In this document: in pieces, positions 44,453-53,844 of the stretch | How the letters are laid out: every line of letters begins with the position of its first letter | How positions within the stretch are numbered: the stretch's first letter is position 1 | DNA from: Bradyrhizobium agreste | Lineage (GTDB): Bacteria > Pseudomonadota > Alphaproteobacteria > Rhizobiales > Xanthobacteraceae | Length of the DNA: 64,000 nt | Assembly: GCF_016031625.1 (NCBI RefSeq) | Contig: NZ_JACCHP010000002.1 | Coordinates: forward strand, 124,001-188,000 | Direction: 5' to 3' | Program-made: the position numbers and the translations under genes | The notes under the pieces: model-generated | The model's input: the letters and a program-made list of their open reading frames with translations, nothing else | Database searches by the model: none | Told to the model about the DNA's origin: nothing

Positions 44453-45037
44453 CTAGACCCCGATCACGGGAACACCGATCACGACTGGATGGAACGCGAA
44501 GGCCAGGGCCAGATAGGCGACCACGCCGACCGCGACCGCGATCAGATCGTTGGTGACGCCGCCGACCGGAATCAGCGGGCCGCCGGGGTCGGTGCGAGCT
44601 TTAAGCGAGATGCGGTCATAGACCGCCCAGGCGAGGAACGACCCGAACAGGATGATGGAGCCGAGATCGCCGTTGGCCAGCAGATGCGCGGCCGCCCACA
44701 GCTTGACGCCGGCCAGCATCGGATGCTTCAGCGTCGCGTAGATGCGGCCCCGCAAATACGAGGCGACCACCAGGATCACCGCGGGCAGCATCAGCGCGAG
44801 CGCGATGTGCTTCATCGCCTTCGGCGGATACCAGACGTCGATCCAGCCGGAGCTGCGGTAATGGGCAAAGCCCCAGATGATCAGCGCGAGCCCCGCGAGC
44901 GAGACCAGCGTGTAGAGAAGCTTGTAGGTCCCCTCGCCCAGCCTCGCGATCGCCTGCGCGCGTGCCTTTCGTTTCGTCGTAAAAATGTGGGTGGCGAAGA
45001 ACAGCACCAGCCCCAGGATCATGACCAGCAGACCCAC
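44453..45037 (-). CDS. NnrU family membrane protein
   Basis: A 194-residue integral-membrane protein of the NnrU group. It has five to six hydrophobic segments and the typical FATHIFTTKRKARAQAIARLG near the start and LASYLRGR-like/GVKLWAAAHLLANGDLGS region midway. NnrU was named from nitric-oxide reduction loci but most members lie elsewhere. The GTG at 45037 is chosen because GGGGAGGA stands 5 bases ahead and the longer frame has an unrelated N-terminus. Confidence 0.85.
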   Translation of the reverse strand: MGLLVMILGLVLFFATHIFTTKRKARAQAIARLGEGTYKLLYTLVSLAGLALIIWGFAHYRSSGWIDVWYPPKAMKHIALALMLPAVILVVASYLRGRIYATLKHPMLAGVKLWAAAHLLANGDLGSIILFGSFLAWAVYDRISLKARTDPGGPLIPVGGVTNDLIAVAVGVVAYLALAFAFHPVVIGVPVIGV

Positions 45038-45107
45038 GACATCCTCCCCGCAAAGCAGCCCCCGCCACTGAGGTATCATCGATCGGCGGCCGCTCGCAAC
45101 TGATGCG

Positions 45108-45686
45108 CTACTGGCCGATCGGCCGATTATCGACATAGCGGATCGCGATCGGACGCCCGGCCAGGGCGCCGCTGAGACCGCTGGTAAATTTCAACGGCAG
45201 ACAGGCCTTCAGCGATGCATTGATGGCATTCAGATAGGTCGTCCTGATATCCGCCGGCACACTCGCAGTCGCGAAGGTCAGACGCGGCGGACCGATCAGG
45301 TCGCCGTCCCTGTTGAAGCTGAACCGCACCGACATCTGCATGCCTGCGCGCGCATGGTCCGATGGCGGCGACCAGCAGCTGCGCAGCGCTGCGAAGAGAT
45401 CGCCGATCGTGTCGAGATCGTGATCGGGCTTCTGGTATTTGGCGCGGTCGGCCTCAGCGGGCACGCTCTCGATCGTGAGCTGGAGGTTCTGGCCGTAAGG
45501 GTAATCGATCTCGGGAATGCAAGGGCCGGGCTCGAGTGGGCTGCAATAGGACGGCGTGCAGGGTCGATCGTCGAGGACGCTGCAAGGCTCGTGCGCGAAC
45601 GGAATCGGATTGATCTGGCGCGGCCGCGCGTCGACGGTGACGACCGAGATTGCCAGCAGGATGATAACGAGAATGCCGCGCCACAT
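45108..45686 (-). CDS. Exported TonB-C-like small protein
   Basis: About 192 residues with an N-terminal signal (GILVIILLAISVVTVDA). A cysteine-rich stretch follows (about residues 30-55), then a region resembling the C-terminal fold of TonB/TolA (VRFSFNRDGDLIGPPRLTFA, then a final RPIAIRYVDN). The start is uncertain: ATG 45686 gives a clear signal peptide, while ATG 45725 has a GGAGGTA sequence just before it. Function unknown. Confidence 0.65.
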   Translation of the reverse strand: MWRGILVIILLAISVVTVDARPRQINPIPFAHEPCSVLDDRPCTPSYCSPLEPGPCIPEIDYPYGQNLQLTIESVPAEADRAKYQKPDHDLDTIGDLFAALRSCWSPPSDHARAGMQMSVRFSFNRDGDLIGPPRLTFATASVPADIRTTYLNAINASLKACLPLKFTSGLSGALAGRPIAIRYVDNRPIGQ

Positions 45687-45781
45687 GGAGTGAGCTCGCA
45701 AGGTCACATGAGTCGAAGGTGGCATTACCTCCAACAACGTCAAGCCCGCGGCTGTTCACGTGCTCGCGTTCACGCACACTG

Positions 45782-45949
45782 TCGTCGCCCGGCTTGACCG
45801 GGCGGCCCAGTACGCCGAGACGTCAGTGACTGAGTAGATGGGCCGCAGCGTACTGGATGCCCCGGTCCCGGCTCCGCCAAGGCTACGCCGGGGCCACAAG
45901 GGTGCTCGGCCGCCGAAGCCTTGGCGAAGGCGGCAAGCCGGGGCATGAC
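45782..45949. repeat. Intergenic inverted repeat
   Basis: About 168 bases with inverted ends (GTCGTCGCCCGGCTTGACCGGGCG at the left against CGGCAAGCCGGGGCATGAC at the right) and a long internal GC-rich dyad. It fills the gap between prfC and the TonB-like gene. It belongs to the same general class as the other intergenic dyads here. Confidence 0.65.
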
Positions 45950-45986
45950 AGCCGAGGTTTTGGCTAGAGAGCGGCCAGCGCGCACC

Positions 45987-47609
45987 CTACCCCTTCTTCT
46001 TGACGTCCTTGACGTTGCTGAACTCGATGCCCTCGGCGCGCTCCCTGGTGTAGCCGAGGTAGAACTCGTTGCGGGCGAGATAGACGGGATCGCCGTCGAC
46101 GTCGTCGGCGATGCTCGAATTATTGGCGGCGATAAAGCTGTCGAGCTTCCTGCGGTCCTCCGAGGAGATCCAGCGCGCCAGCTGGAACTCGCTGACCTCG
46201 AACTCGACCGGCAGCGAATATTCCGCCTCGAGCCGCGCCTTGAGCACGTCGAGCTGCAGCGCGCCGACCACGCCGACCAGTGCCGGGGCGCCATCGCGCG
46301 GGCGGAACACCTGCACCACGCCCTCCTCCGACATCTGCTGCAGCGCTTCCTTCAGCTTCTTCGCCTTCATCGCGTCGGTGAGACGGACGCGGCGAACGAT
46401 TTCCGGCGCAAAGCTCGGCACGCCGACGAAGTTGAAATCCTCGCCATCGGTCAGCGTATCGCCGATGCGCAACGTGCCGTGGTTGGGAATGCCGACGACG
46501 TCGCCGGCAAAGGCTTCGTCCGCGACCGAGCGGTCCTGCGCGAAGAAGAATTGCGGGCTCGACAGCGGCATGCTCTTGCCGGTCCGCACGAGCTTGGCCT
46601 TCATGCCGCGGCTGAGCTTGCCCGAGCACAGGCGTGCAAACGCGATGCGGTCGCGGTGGTTGGGATCCATGTTGGCCTGGATCTTGAACACGAACGCGCT
46701 CATGCGCGGATCGGTGGCCTCGACCTTGCGCTGGTCGCTGTCCTGCGCGCGCGGCTCGGGCGCGAACTTGCCGAGGCCCTCCAGGAGGTCGCCGACGCCG
46801 AAATTGCGCAGCGCGCTGCCGAAATAAACCGGCGTCAGATGGCCTTCGCGGAACGCAGCCAGCTCGAACGGCTTCGACGCCGCGGTGACGAGCTCGAGCT
46901 CGTCCTTCACGGCGGAGACGTCGAGATTGGCGTTGAGCTTGGCCAGTTCCTTGATCGCGATCTGTTGCGCCGCGCCGGTCTTGGCGCCGCCGCCTTCGAG
47001 CAGGCGCACGCCGCCATTGACGACGTCATAGGTGCCGAGGAAGTCGCGGCCGCGGCCGACCGGCCAAGTCATCGGCGTGGTGTCGAGCGCCAGCGTCTTC
47101 TCGATTTCGTCGAGCAGCTCGAACACGTCGCGGCTCTCGCGGTCCATCTTGTTGATGAAGGTAATGATCGGGATGTCGCGCAGACGGCAAACCTCGAACA
47201 GTTTTCGGGTGCGCGCCTCGATGCCCTTGGCGGCGTCGATCACCATCACGGCGGAATCGACCGCCGTCAGCGTGCGATAGGTGTCTTCCGAAAAGTCCTC
47301 GTGGCCCGGCGTGTCCAGCAGGTTGAAGACGAGGCCTTCGAACTCGAAGGTCATCACCGAGGTCACGACCGAGATGCCGCGCTCGCGCTCGATCTTCATC
47401 CAGTCCGATCGCGTGTTGCGCCGCTCACCCTTGGCCTTGACCTGGCCGGCGAGGTTGATGGCGCCGCCGAACAGCAGCAGTTTTTCGGTCAGCGTGGTCT
47501 TGCCGGCGTCGGGGTGGGAGATGATCGCAAAGGTCCGCCGCCGCGCCACCTCAGCGGCAAGCGGGGAACGGGCCGGCGATTCGGCTGTGGTGGTGGCGAT
47601 GTCGGACAT
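45987..47609 (-). CDS. prfC: Peptide chain release factor 3
   Basis: GTPase that recycles RF1 and RF2 after termination. A 540-residue translational GTPase: G1 [20 protein letters not shown] (residue 30 on), G2 RGISVV, G3 [15 protein letters not shown]4 INKMDR. The start and the KKG end fit RF3. Present in only part of the alphaproteobacteria. It is divergent from sugE. Confidence 0.96.
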   Translation of the reverse strand: MSDIATTTAESPARSPLAAEVARRRTFAIISHPDAGKTTLTEKLLLFGGAINLAGQVKAKGERRNTRSDWMKIERERGISVVTSVMTFEFEGLVFNLLDTPGHEDFSEDTYRTLTAVDSAVMVIDAAKGIEARTRKLFEVCRLRDIPIITFINKMDRESRDVFELLDEIEKTLALDTTPMTWPVGRGRDFLGTYDVVNGGVRLLEGGGAKTGAAQQIAIKELAKLNANLDVSAVKDELELVTAASKPFELAAFREGHLTPVYFGSALRNFGVGDLLEGLGKFAPEPRAQDSDQRKVEATDPRMSAFVFKIQANMDPNHRDRIAFARLCSGKLSRGMKAKLVRTGKSMPLSSPQFFFAQDRSVADEAFAGDVVGIPNHGTLRIGDTLTDGEDFNFVGVPSFAPEIVRRVRLTDAMKAKKLKEALQQMSEEGVVQVFRPRDGAPALVGVVGALQLDVLKARLEAEYSLPVEFEVSEFQLARWISSEDRRKLDSFIAANNSSIADDVDGDPVYLARNEFYLGYTRERAEGIEFSNVKDVKKKG

Positions 47610-47712
47610 GGCGGGAGCGTGTGGCAGGGAAACCGGGCCTGATCAAGCCTCATTTGGTGATTGCAGAGCCCTCCGGCCAGCCCCATATCGGCGCTTGGAT
47701 ATATCAGCCTTG

Positions 47713-47766
47713 GGGGAGGACGGCCTCCCCTGCCCATCAGCACCTCAGCCGCGGGGACGACCCTGC
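47713..47766 (+). promoter_or_regulatory. Guanidine-II (mini-ykkC) riboswitch
   Basis: Two hairpins about 20 bases apart, each capped by the class-defining ACGR tetraloop. The first is GGGGAGG-ACGG-CCTCCCC (perfect 7-base stem, 47713-47730). The second is GCGGGG-ACGA-CCCTGC (6 pairs, one wobble, 47751-47766). The ribosome-binding site GGAGGG follows at 47774 and the sugE ATG at 47785. ACCCT (47760-47764) can pair with the AGGGT of the ribosome-binding site, so ligand-stabilised hairpins would free it. This class is known to precede sugE-type guanidinium exporters. Confidence 0.88.
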
Positions 47767-47784
47767 CTTGAATGGAGGGTTGTC

Positions 47785-48099
47785 ATGGCCTGGAGCATCC
47801 TGTTCGTCGCCGGTCTTCTCGAGATCACCTGGGCGATCGGCCTGAAATACACCGAAGGCTTTAGCAAACTTGTTCCGTCCGCGGTCACGCTGGCGGCCAT
47901 GGCCGGCAGCGTCATCCTGCTCGGGCTTGCGCTCAAATCCCTGCCCGTCGGAACCGCCTATGCAGTCTGGACCGGCATCGGCGCGGTCGGCACCGCAACG
48001 CTCGGCATCGTCCTCTTCGGCGAGCCGGCTGCGGCCTTCCGCCTCGTCAGCATCGGCCTGATCGTCGCCGGCATCATCGGACTGAAGCTCGTCACTTGA
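47785..48099 (+). CDS. sugE: Guanidinium exporter SugE (Gdx)
   Basis: A 104-residue small multidrug resistance family protein with four transmembrane helices. [11 protein letters not shown] near the N-terminus, preceded by the essential glutamate in GLLEITW, marks the SugE/Gdx subgroup, shown in other bacteria to export guanidinium against protons. The start is fixed by GGAGGG 5 bases ahead. A guanidine-II riboswitch directly upstream fits this function. It overlaps the end of the convergent pit gene by 8 bases. Confidence 0.95.
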   Translation: MAWSILFVAGLLEITWAIGLKYTEGFSKLVPSAVTLAAMAGSVILLGLALKSLPVGTAYAVWTGIGAVGTATLGIVLFGEPAAAFRLVSIGLIVAGIIGLKLVT

Positions 48100-49096
48100 C
48101 GAGCTGGACCAACCACCAGGTCAGCGCGGCCACGATGGCCGAGGCCGGGATCGTGATCACCCAGGCATAGACGATCGAGCTGGCAACGTTCCAGCGCACG
48201 GCCGAGACGCGGCGCGCGGCGCCGACGCCGACGATGGCCCCGGTGATGGTGTGGGTGGTCGAGACGGGAACCCCGAGATAGGTCGCCATGAACAGGGTCG
48301 CCGCGCCTCCGGTCTCGGCGCAAAAGCCCTGCATCGGCGTCAATTTCGTGATGCGCAGGCCCATGGTGCGGACGATGCGCCAGCCGCCCATCAGCGTGCC
48401 CAGCGCCATCGCGGCCTGGCACGACAACACCACCCAGAACGGCACCGAGAACTCGCTGCCGAGATGGCCCTGCGAATAAAGCAGCACCGCGATGATGCCC
48501 ATGGTCTTCTGCGCGTCGTTGCCGCCATGGCCGAGCGAATAGAGCGAGGCGGAGGCGAATTGCAGGATGCGGAAGGCGCGGTCGACCGCGAACGGCGTCG
48601 AGCGCACCGAGGCCCAGGACACGATCGCGACCAGCGCCATTGCGAGCAGGAAGCCGACCAGCGGTGACAGCACGATCGCCAGCACGGTCTTGGAAAGGCC
48701 GCTCCACACCGCGGCCGAGATCCCCGCCTTGGCCAAGCCGCCGCCGACGAGCCCGCCGATCAGCGCATGCGACGACGACGATGGGATGCCGAGCGCCCAG
48801 GTCACGAGGTTCCAGACGATGGCGCCGACGAGTGCTGCGAAGATCACCTGGGCGTCGACGACCGCGGGATCGATGATGCCGGTGCCGATGGTCTGGGCGA
48901 CGTGCAGCCCGAACACCAGGAAGGCGATGAAATTGAAGAACGCGGCCCAGAACACCGCCAATTGCGGCCGCAACACGCGGGTCGAGACGATGGTCGCGAT
49001 GGAATTGGCGGCGTCGTGCAGGCCGTTCAGGAAATCGAACAACAGCGCGACGGCGATCAATCCGACCAGGACGGGAAGACCCAACGCGGCATCCAC
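48092..49096 (-). CDS. pit: Low-affinity inorganic phosphate transporter Pit
   Basis: A 334-residue phosphate permease with about ten membrane segments. The duplicated family signatures are visible: [18 protein letters not shown] near the start and [17 protein letters not shown] in the second half. It starts 9 bases after the DUF47 gene and forms the orfA-pit operon known from rhizobia. A Pho box precedes the operon. Confidence 0.95.
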   Translation of the reverse strand: MDAALGLPVLVGLIAVALLFDFLNGLHDAANSIATIVSTRVLRPQLAVFWAAFFNFIAFLVFGLHVAQTIGTGIIDPAVVDAQVIFAALVGAIVWNLVTWALGIPSSSSHALIGGLVGGGLAKAGISAAVWSGLSKTVLAIVLSPLVGFLLAMALVAIVSWASVRSTPFAVDRAFRILQFASASLYSLGHGGNDAQKTMGIIAVLLYSQGHLGSEFSVPFWVVLSCQAAMALGTLMGGWRIVRTMGLRITKLTPMQGFCAETGGAATLFMATYLGVPVSTTHTITGAIVGVGAARRVSAVRWNVASSIVYAWVITIPASAIVAALTWWLVQLVK

Positions 49097-49105
49097 GACG
49101 AGGCC

Positions 49106-49750
49106 CTACACCTGCTCGATAACGATGCTGTTGATTTCGTTCGCAACGTCATCGAAGCGGTCGGCCACCTTCTCGAGATGGTCGTAGATCTCGACGCCGA
49201 CGATGAAATCCATCGCATTGCCGTCCCGATGCTTGAGGAACAGCTCCTTCAGGCCGATGTCGTGGAGATCGTCGACCCGGCCCTCGAGCTTGCCGAGTTC
49301 CTCGGTGATTGCGGTCAGCATGGCGACGTTCTTGCCGATCTCCTGCATCAGCGGCAGTGCGCGGCCGACCAGATTGGCGCATTCGATCAAGAGTCCGCCG
49401 ATCTCGCGCATCGGCGGCTCGAAGCTGCGCACCTCGAACAGCATGACCGCCTTGGCCGTCTGCTGCATCTGGTCGATGGCATCGTCCAGCGACGTGATCA
49501 GGTTCTTGATGTCGCCGCGGTCGAACGGGGTGATGAAGGTGCGGCGCACCGCCGTCAGCACCTCGCGGGTGATGTTGTCCGCGTCGTTCTCGAACTGGTT
49601 GACGCGCTGGCAATAGACCGGCGTCTCCTCGCCCCCGTTGAGCATGCCCTGCAGCGCGACTGCGCCCTGAATCACGGTCTGGGCATGGCGGTCGAACAGG
49701 TCGAAGAACCGCTCTTCCCTGGGCAGGAACGCACGAAACCATCGCATCAT
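49106..49750 (-). CDS. DUF47/PhoU-like Pit accessory protein
   Basis: A 214-residue cytoplasmic helical protein of the DUF47 (PhoU-related) family. It starts MMRWFRAFLPREERFFDLFD and contains VNQFENDADNITREVLTAVR and FDRGDIKNLITSLDDAIDQM, both typical. Encoded immediately before pit (orfA of the orfA-pit operon). It is thought to modulate Pit activity. Confidence 0.93.
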   Translation of the reverse strand: MMRWFRAFLPREERFFDLFDRHAQTVIQGAVALQGMLNGGEETPVYCQRVNQFENDADNITREVLTAVRRTFITPFDRGDIKNLITSLDDAIDQMQQTAKAVMLFEVRSFEPPMREIGGLLIECANLVGRALPLMQEIGKNVAMLTAITEELGKLEGRVDDLHDIGLKELFLKHRDGNAMDFIVGVEIYDHLEKVADRFDDVANEINSIVIEQV

Positions 49751-49792
49751 GGGATAGGCTACCGGTTGGAAAATGGTCAGGCCCGCGAGGGT

Positions 49793-49810
49793 CTGTCATA
49801 AAACTGTCAT
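49793..49810. promoter_or_regulatory. Pho box upstream of DUF47-pit
   Basis: CTGTCAT-AAAA-CTGTCAT, two exact 7-base direct repeats with 11-base period, equal to the PhoB consensus. It lies 43 bases before the DUF47 start, in the intergenic region, with the repeats reading on the opposite strand to the gene. In Sinorhizobium meliloti the orfA-pit promoter is repressed by PhoB under phosphate limitation, so the same control is likely here. Confidence 0.75.
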
Positions 49811-49907
49811 AGACCATTTTCGATCCGGGCGCGTGCCGTCTCACGCCCGCGGAGCCGGGTCATCCACCGCTTTCGTGCATCAAAGAAGTTGATGCAATAT
49901 CAGTTAT

Positions 49908-50876
49908 TTAGAGCGAGCGCCGGAAGTAATGCGCGATTTCGCCGATGACGCCGCGGCGGAAGGTGAGCACGCAGACCACGAAGATCGCGCCCTGGATCAC
50001 CGTCACCCACTGGCCGAAGCCCGCCAGATATTGCTGCATGGCGATGATCACGAAGGCGCCGACCACAGGACCGAAAATGGTGCCGAGCCCACCGACCAGT
50101 GTCATCAGCACGACTTCGCCCGACATCGTCCAGTGCACGTCGGTGAGCGAGGCGTTCTGCGCCACGAACACCTTCAGGGCACCGGCAAAGCCGGCGAGCG
50201 TCCCCGAAAGGACGAAAGCGAGGAACTTGTACTGGTCGGTGCGGTAGCCGAGCGAGATCGCGCGCTGCTCGTTCTCGCGGATCGACTTCAGCACCTCGCC
50301 GAACGGCGAGTTGATGATGCGGACGATCAGCAGGAAGCCGGCGAGGAAGCCAACCAGCACGACATAGTACAGCACCGTCGGCTTGGACAGATCGAGCACG
50401 CCGAACATGCGTCCCTGCGGGATGCCCTGGATGCCGTCCTCACCATGGGTGAACGGGGCCTGGAGATAGATGAAGTACAACAGCTGCGACAGCGCCAGCG
50501 TGATCATCGAGAAATAGATGCCCTGGCGGCGGATCGAGATGTAGCCGGTCACGATCGACAGCACGAACGCCGCGGCGACGCCGACGAGAATGCCGAGCTC
50601 CGGCGGCAGCGCCCAGACTTTCAGCGCATGCGCGCTGCAATAGCCCGCCGTCCCCAGAAACATCGCGTGGCCGAACGACAGCAAGCCGCCATAGCCGACC
50701 AGCAGATTGAAGGCGCAGGCGAGCAGCGCAAAGCACAGCGCCTGCATGACGAAGAACGGATAGACTCCCGTGAACGGGACCGACGCCAAGAGCAGCGCCA
50801 TCACCACGAACACGATCATCTCGTCGCGCATCGCACGCGGGGTCGCAGGGAGCGTGTCGTCCGTCAGGGTTGTCAT
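49908..50876 (-). CDS. livM: Branched-chain amino-acid ABC permease LivM
   Basis: A 322-residue membrane subunit of the Liv/HAAT importer. It has many hydrophobic segments (FFVMQALCFALLACAFNLLV) and the typical LLSFGHAMFLGTAGYCSAH and GALKVFVAQNASLTDVHWTM regions. The ATG at 50876 is 2 bases after the livH stop, so the pair is coupled. It is the last gene of the liv operon. Confidence 0.93.
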   Translation of the reverse strand: MTTLTDDTLPATPRAMRDEMIVFVVMALLLASVPFTGVYPFFVMQALCFALLACAFNLLVGYGGLLSFGHAMFLGTAGYCSAHALKVWALPPELGILVGVAAAFVLSIVTGYISIRRQGIYFSMITLALSQLLYFIYLQAPFTHGEDGIQGIPQGRMFGVLDLSKPTVLYYVVLVGFLAGFLLIVRIINSPFGEVLKSIRENEQRAISLGYRTDQYKFLAFVLSGTLAGFAGALKVFVAQNASLTDVHWTMSGEVVLMTLVGGLGTIFGPVVGAFVIIAMQQYLAGFGQWVTVIQGAIFVVCVLTFRRGVIGEIAHYFRRSL

Positions 50877-50878
50877 CT

Positions 50879-51742
50879 TTAGGCCGCCCTTCCCGTCAAT
50901 CCCGTTGGCTTCACCAGGAGCACCAGCACCATCAGCACGAACACGACGGTGTTGGACGCCTCGGGGTAGAAATACTTGGTCAGGCCCTCGATCACGCCGA
51001 GCGCGAAGCCGGTGATGATGGAGCCCATGATCGATCCCATGCCGCCGATCACCACCACCGCGAACACCACGATGATGAGGTCGGCGCCCATCAGGGGCCG
51101 TACCTGGTTGATCGGCGCCGAAAGCACGCCGGCGAGCGCGGCAAGGCCGACGCCGAGACCGTAAGTGAGCGTGATCATGCGCGGCACGTTGATGCCGAAG
51201 GCGCGCACCAGGGTCGGATTTTCGGTGGCGGCGCGCAGGTAGGCGCCGAGCTGCGTCTTCTCGATCAGGAACCAGGTCGCAAGGCAGACCGCCAGCGAGA
51301 ACACCACGACCCAGCCGCGGTAGACGGGTAAGAACATGAAGCCGAGATTCATGCCGCCCCTGAGCTGGTCGGGAATGGCGTAAGGCAGGCCCGAGGAGCC
51401 GAAATAGTTCTGGAACACGCCCTGCACGATCAGCGCGATGCCGAAGGTCAGGAGCAGGCCGTAGAGATGATCGAGCCCGGTCAGCCATTGCAGCATGGTC
51501 CGTTCCAGGATCATGCCGAAGATGCCGACGATGATCGGCGCCAGCAGCAGCGCCCACCAATAGTTGATGCCGCCGAGGTTCAACAGGAAATAGGCGACGA
51601 AGGCGCCCATCATGTAGAGCGCGCCATGGGCGAAATTGATGATGTTGAGCATGCCGAAGATGACGGCAAGCCCGAGACTGAGCAGCGCGTAGAACGAGCC
51701 GTTGATCAGTCCCACCAATAGCTGAGCGTAAAGAGCCTGCAT
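50879..51742 (-). CDS. livH: Branched-chain amino-acid ABC permease LivH
   Basis: A 287-residue permease subunit. It starts AQLLVGLINGSFYALLSLGL, followed by the family segment NIINFAHGALYMMGAFVAY, and contains VIGGMGSIMGSIITGFALGV near the C-terminus. It is paired with livM, and 76 bases separate it from the receptor gene upstream. Confidence 0.94.
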   Translation of the reverse strand: MQALYAQLLVGLINGSFYALLSLGLAVIFGMLNIINFAHGALYMMGAFVAYFLLNLGGINYWWALLLAPIIVGIFGMILERTMLQWLTGLDHLYGLLLTFGIALIVQGVFQNYFGSSGLPYAIPDQLRGGMNLGFMFLPVYRGWVVVFSLAVCLATWFLIEKTQLGAYLRAATENPTLVRAFGINVPRMITLTYGLGVGLAALAGVLSAPINQVRPLMGADLIIVVFAVVVIGGMGSIMGSIITGFALGVIEGLTKYFYPEASNTVVFVLMVLVLLVKPTGLTGRAA

Positions 51743-51818
51743 CGATCCCGCACCCGGTCCCTTCTCGTCGTTCCCCCAAAGCGAGCCGGCGCCGTTGCGC
51801 CGGCTCGCATCGTCACAC

Positions 51819-53039
51819 TTACTTCTTCACGAGCGGACAGACGCTCTCGGACAGCGGCCGGAACGCCTGATCCGCAGCCGTCGTACCGATCAGCTTGTAA
51901 TAGTCCCAAGGCCCCTTGGATTCCTCGGGCTTCTTGACCTCGAACAGATAGGCCGGATGCAGCTTGCGACCGTCCGCACGGATCGTTCCCTTGCCGAACA
52001 GCTGATCGTCCGTCGGCATCTCCTTCATCTTGGCGACCACCTTGGCCCCGTCATGCGGGTTGCCGCCCATCGCCTCCAGCGCCTTGAAATAGTGCAGCAG
52101 GCCCGAATAGACGCCGGCCTGCACCATCGAAGGCATCGCCTTGTTCTTCATGCGCTCGGAAAAGCGCTTGGAGAAGGCACGGGTGCCGTCATTCAGGTCC
52201 CAGTAGAAAGTCTCGGTGAAGTTCAGTCCCTGGGCGACCTTCAATCCGAGCGCATGCACGTCGGTGATGAACAGCAGGAGCCCCGCGAGCTTCTGGCCGC
52301 CCGAGACGATGCCGAACTCCGCCGCCTGCTTGATCGTATTGGTGGTGTCGCCACCGGCATTCGCCATACCCACGATCTTGGCCTTGGACGCTTGCGCCTG
52401 GAGCAGGAAGGAGGAGAAATCCGCCGTGTTGAGCGGATGCTTGACCGTGCCGATCACCTTGCCGCCCGATTTCAGGACCACGGCGGTGGTGTCACGCTCG
52501 AGCGCGTGGCCAAAGGCGTAGTCCGCGGTCAGGAAGTACCAGGTGTCGCCGCCGGCCTTCACCAGCGCCTGTCCCGTGCTGTTGGCCAGCATGTACGTGT
52601 CGTAGACCCAGTGGATCGTGTTCGGCGAACACTGCGCATTGGTCAGGTCGGACGTCGCCGCGCCCGTGTCGATCAGAATCGAGTTCTTCTCCTTGACGAC
52701 ATTGTTGACCGCGAGCGCCACGCCCGAGTTCAGCACGTCCATGAAAACGTCGACCTTCTCGACATCGATCCATTGCCGTGCAATCGCAGTCCCGATGTCC
52801 GGCTTGTTCTGGTGATCGGCCGAAATCAGGTCGATCTTCCAGCCCTTCGCGGTCAGGCCGGCATCTTCGATGGCCATCTGCGCCGCCAATGTCGAGCCCG
52901 GCCCGCCGAGATCGGCATAGAGGCCGGAATTGTCGGTGAGCACGCCGATCTTGATGGTCTTGTCCTGCGCCATCGCCACGCTCGCACCCGCGAGTGCGAT
53001 GGCGGTGCCGAGCAACATCGTCGAAATGATCCGTCTCAT
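51819..53039 (-). CDS. livK: Branched-chain amino-acid-type receptor of the liv operon
   Basis: A 406-residue periplasmic binding protein. The signal peptide is residues 1-24 (RRIISTMLLGTAIALAGA). The mature part starts DKTIKIGVLTDNSGLYADLG. The ATG at 53039 has a GGGAG ribosome-binding site. It lies inside the livGFKHM operon, so it is the main receptor of this importer. It is paralogous to the orphan receptor at 37356-38579. Confidence 0.93.
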   Translation of the reverse strand: MRRIISTMLLGTAIALAGASVAMAQDKTIKIGVLTDNSGLYADLGGPGSTLAAQMAIEDAGLTAKGWKIDLISADHQNKPDIGTAIARQWIDVEKVDVFMDVLNSGVALAVNNVVKEKNSILIDTGAATSDLTNAQCSPNTIHWVYDTYMLANSTGQALVKAGGDTWYFLTADYAFGHALERDTTAVVLKSGGKVIGTVKHPLNTADFSSFLLQAQASKAKIVGMANAGGDTTNTIKQAAEFGIVSGGQKLAGLLLFITDVHALGLKVAQGLNFTETFYWDLNDGTRAFSKRFSERMKNKAMPSMVQAGVYSGLLHYFKALEAMGGNPHDGAKVVAKMKEMPTDDQLFGKGTIRADGRKLHPAYLFEVKKPEESKGPWDYYKLIGTTAADQAFRPLSESVCPLVKK

Positions 53040-53097
53040 GGTCGCTCCCAATACTCTCTTTCAATGCCTCATCAGCAAAATTCGCCGCCCCCGGCGC

Positions 53098-53844
53098 TCA
53101 GACGCCGAGATAGGTGTGGAGCTTGTCCATGTTGGCGGCAAGCTCCGAATTGGAAAATCCGTCAATGATCTTGCCGTGCTCGACCACGTAGTAGCGGTCG
53201 GCGACGGTGGAGGCGAAGCGGAAATTCTGCTCGACCAGGAGGATGGTGAAGCCCTCCTTCTTGAGCCGCGCAATGGTGTGGCCGATCTGCTGGATGATGA
53301 CGGGTGCAAGGCCCTCGGTCGGCTCGTCCAGCATCAGGAAGCTCGCGCCGGTACGCAGGATACGCGCGATCGCGAGCATCTGCTGCTCGCCGCCCGACAG
53401 CTTGGTGCCCTGGCTGCTCAGCCGCTCCTTCAGGTTCGGAAACAGCTCGAAGATCTGGTCGAGCGGCAAACCGCCCGCACGGACCACCGGCGGCAGCATC
53501 AGATTCTCGCGGACGTCGAGGCTGGAGAAGATGCCCCGCTCTTCCGGGCAGAAGGCGACGCCCATGCGCGCGATTCTGTCGGAGGTCGCGCGGATGATCT
53601 CCTGGTTGTTGAACCTCACCGAGCCGGTGCGCTTTCCGATGATGCCCATGATCGACTTCAGCGTGGTCGTCTTGCCGGCGCCGTTGCGCCCGAGCAGGGT
53701 GACGACCTCGCCCGCGTTCACGTCGAAGTTGATCCCGTGCAGGATGTGAGACTCGCCGTACCAGGCTTCGAGGTTGCGGACTTGCAGGATGTTCCCGCCG
53801 GTCGCAGCCCTGGCCGGAGCCTCGGCGATCGCAGTGTCAGGCAT
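53098..53844 (-). CDS. livF: Branched-chain amino-acid ABC ATPase LivF
   Basis: A 248-residue ATPase: Walker A LLGRNGAGKTTTLKSIMG, signature LSGGEQQMLAIARI, Walker B FLMLDEPTEGLAP. Short N-terminal extension of Ala-rich residues. Its start overlaps the livG stop by 8 bases, giving translational coupling. Confidence 0.95.
   Translation of the reverse strand: MPDTAIAEAPARAATGGNILQVRNLEAWYGESHILHGINFDVNAGEVVTLLGRNGAGKTTTLKSIMGIIGKRTGSVRFNNQEIIRATSDRIARMGVAFCPEERGIFSSLDVRENLMLPPVVRAGGLPLDQIFELFPNLKERLSSQGTKLSGGEQQMLAIARILRTGASFLMLDEPTEGLAPVIIQQIGHTIARLKKEGFTILLVEQNFRFASTVADRYYVVEHGKIIDGFSNSELAANMDKLHTYLGV

Noticed and set aside
45921..47642. Long plus-strand ORF (573 codons) opposite prfC
   Set aside because: Antisense shadow of a clear release factor 3 gene, with Arg/Asp/Gly-rich composition and no domains.
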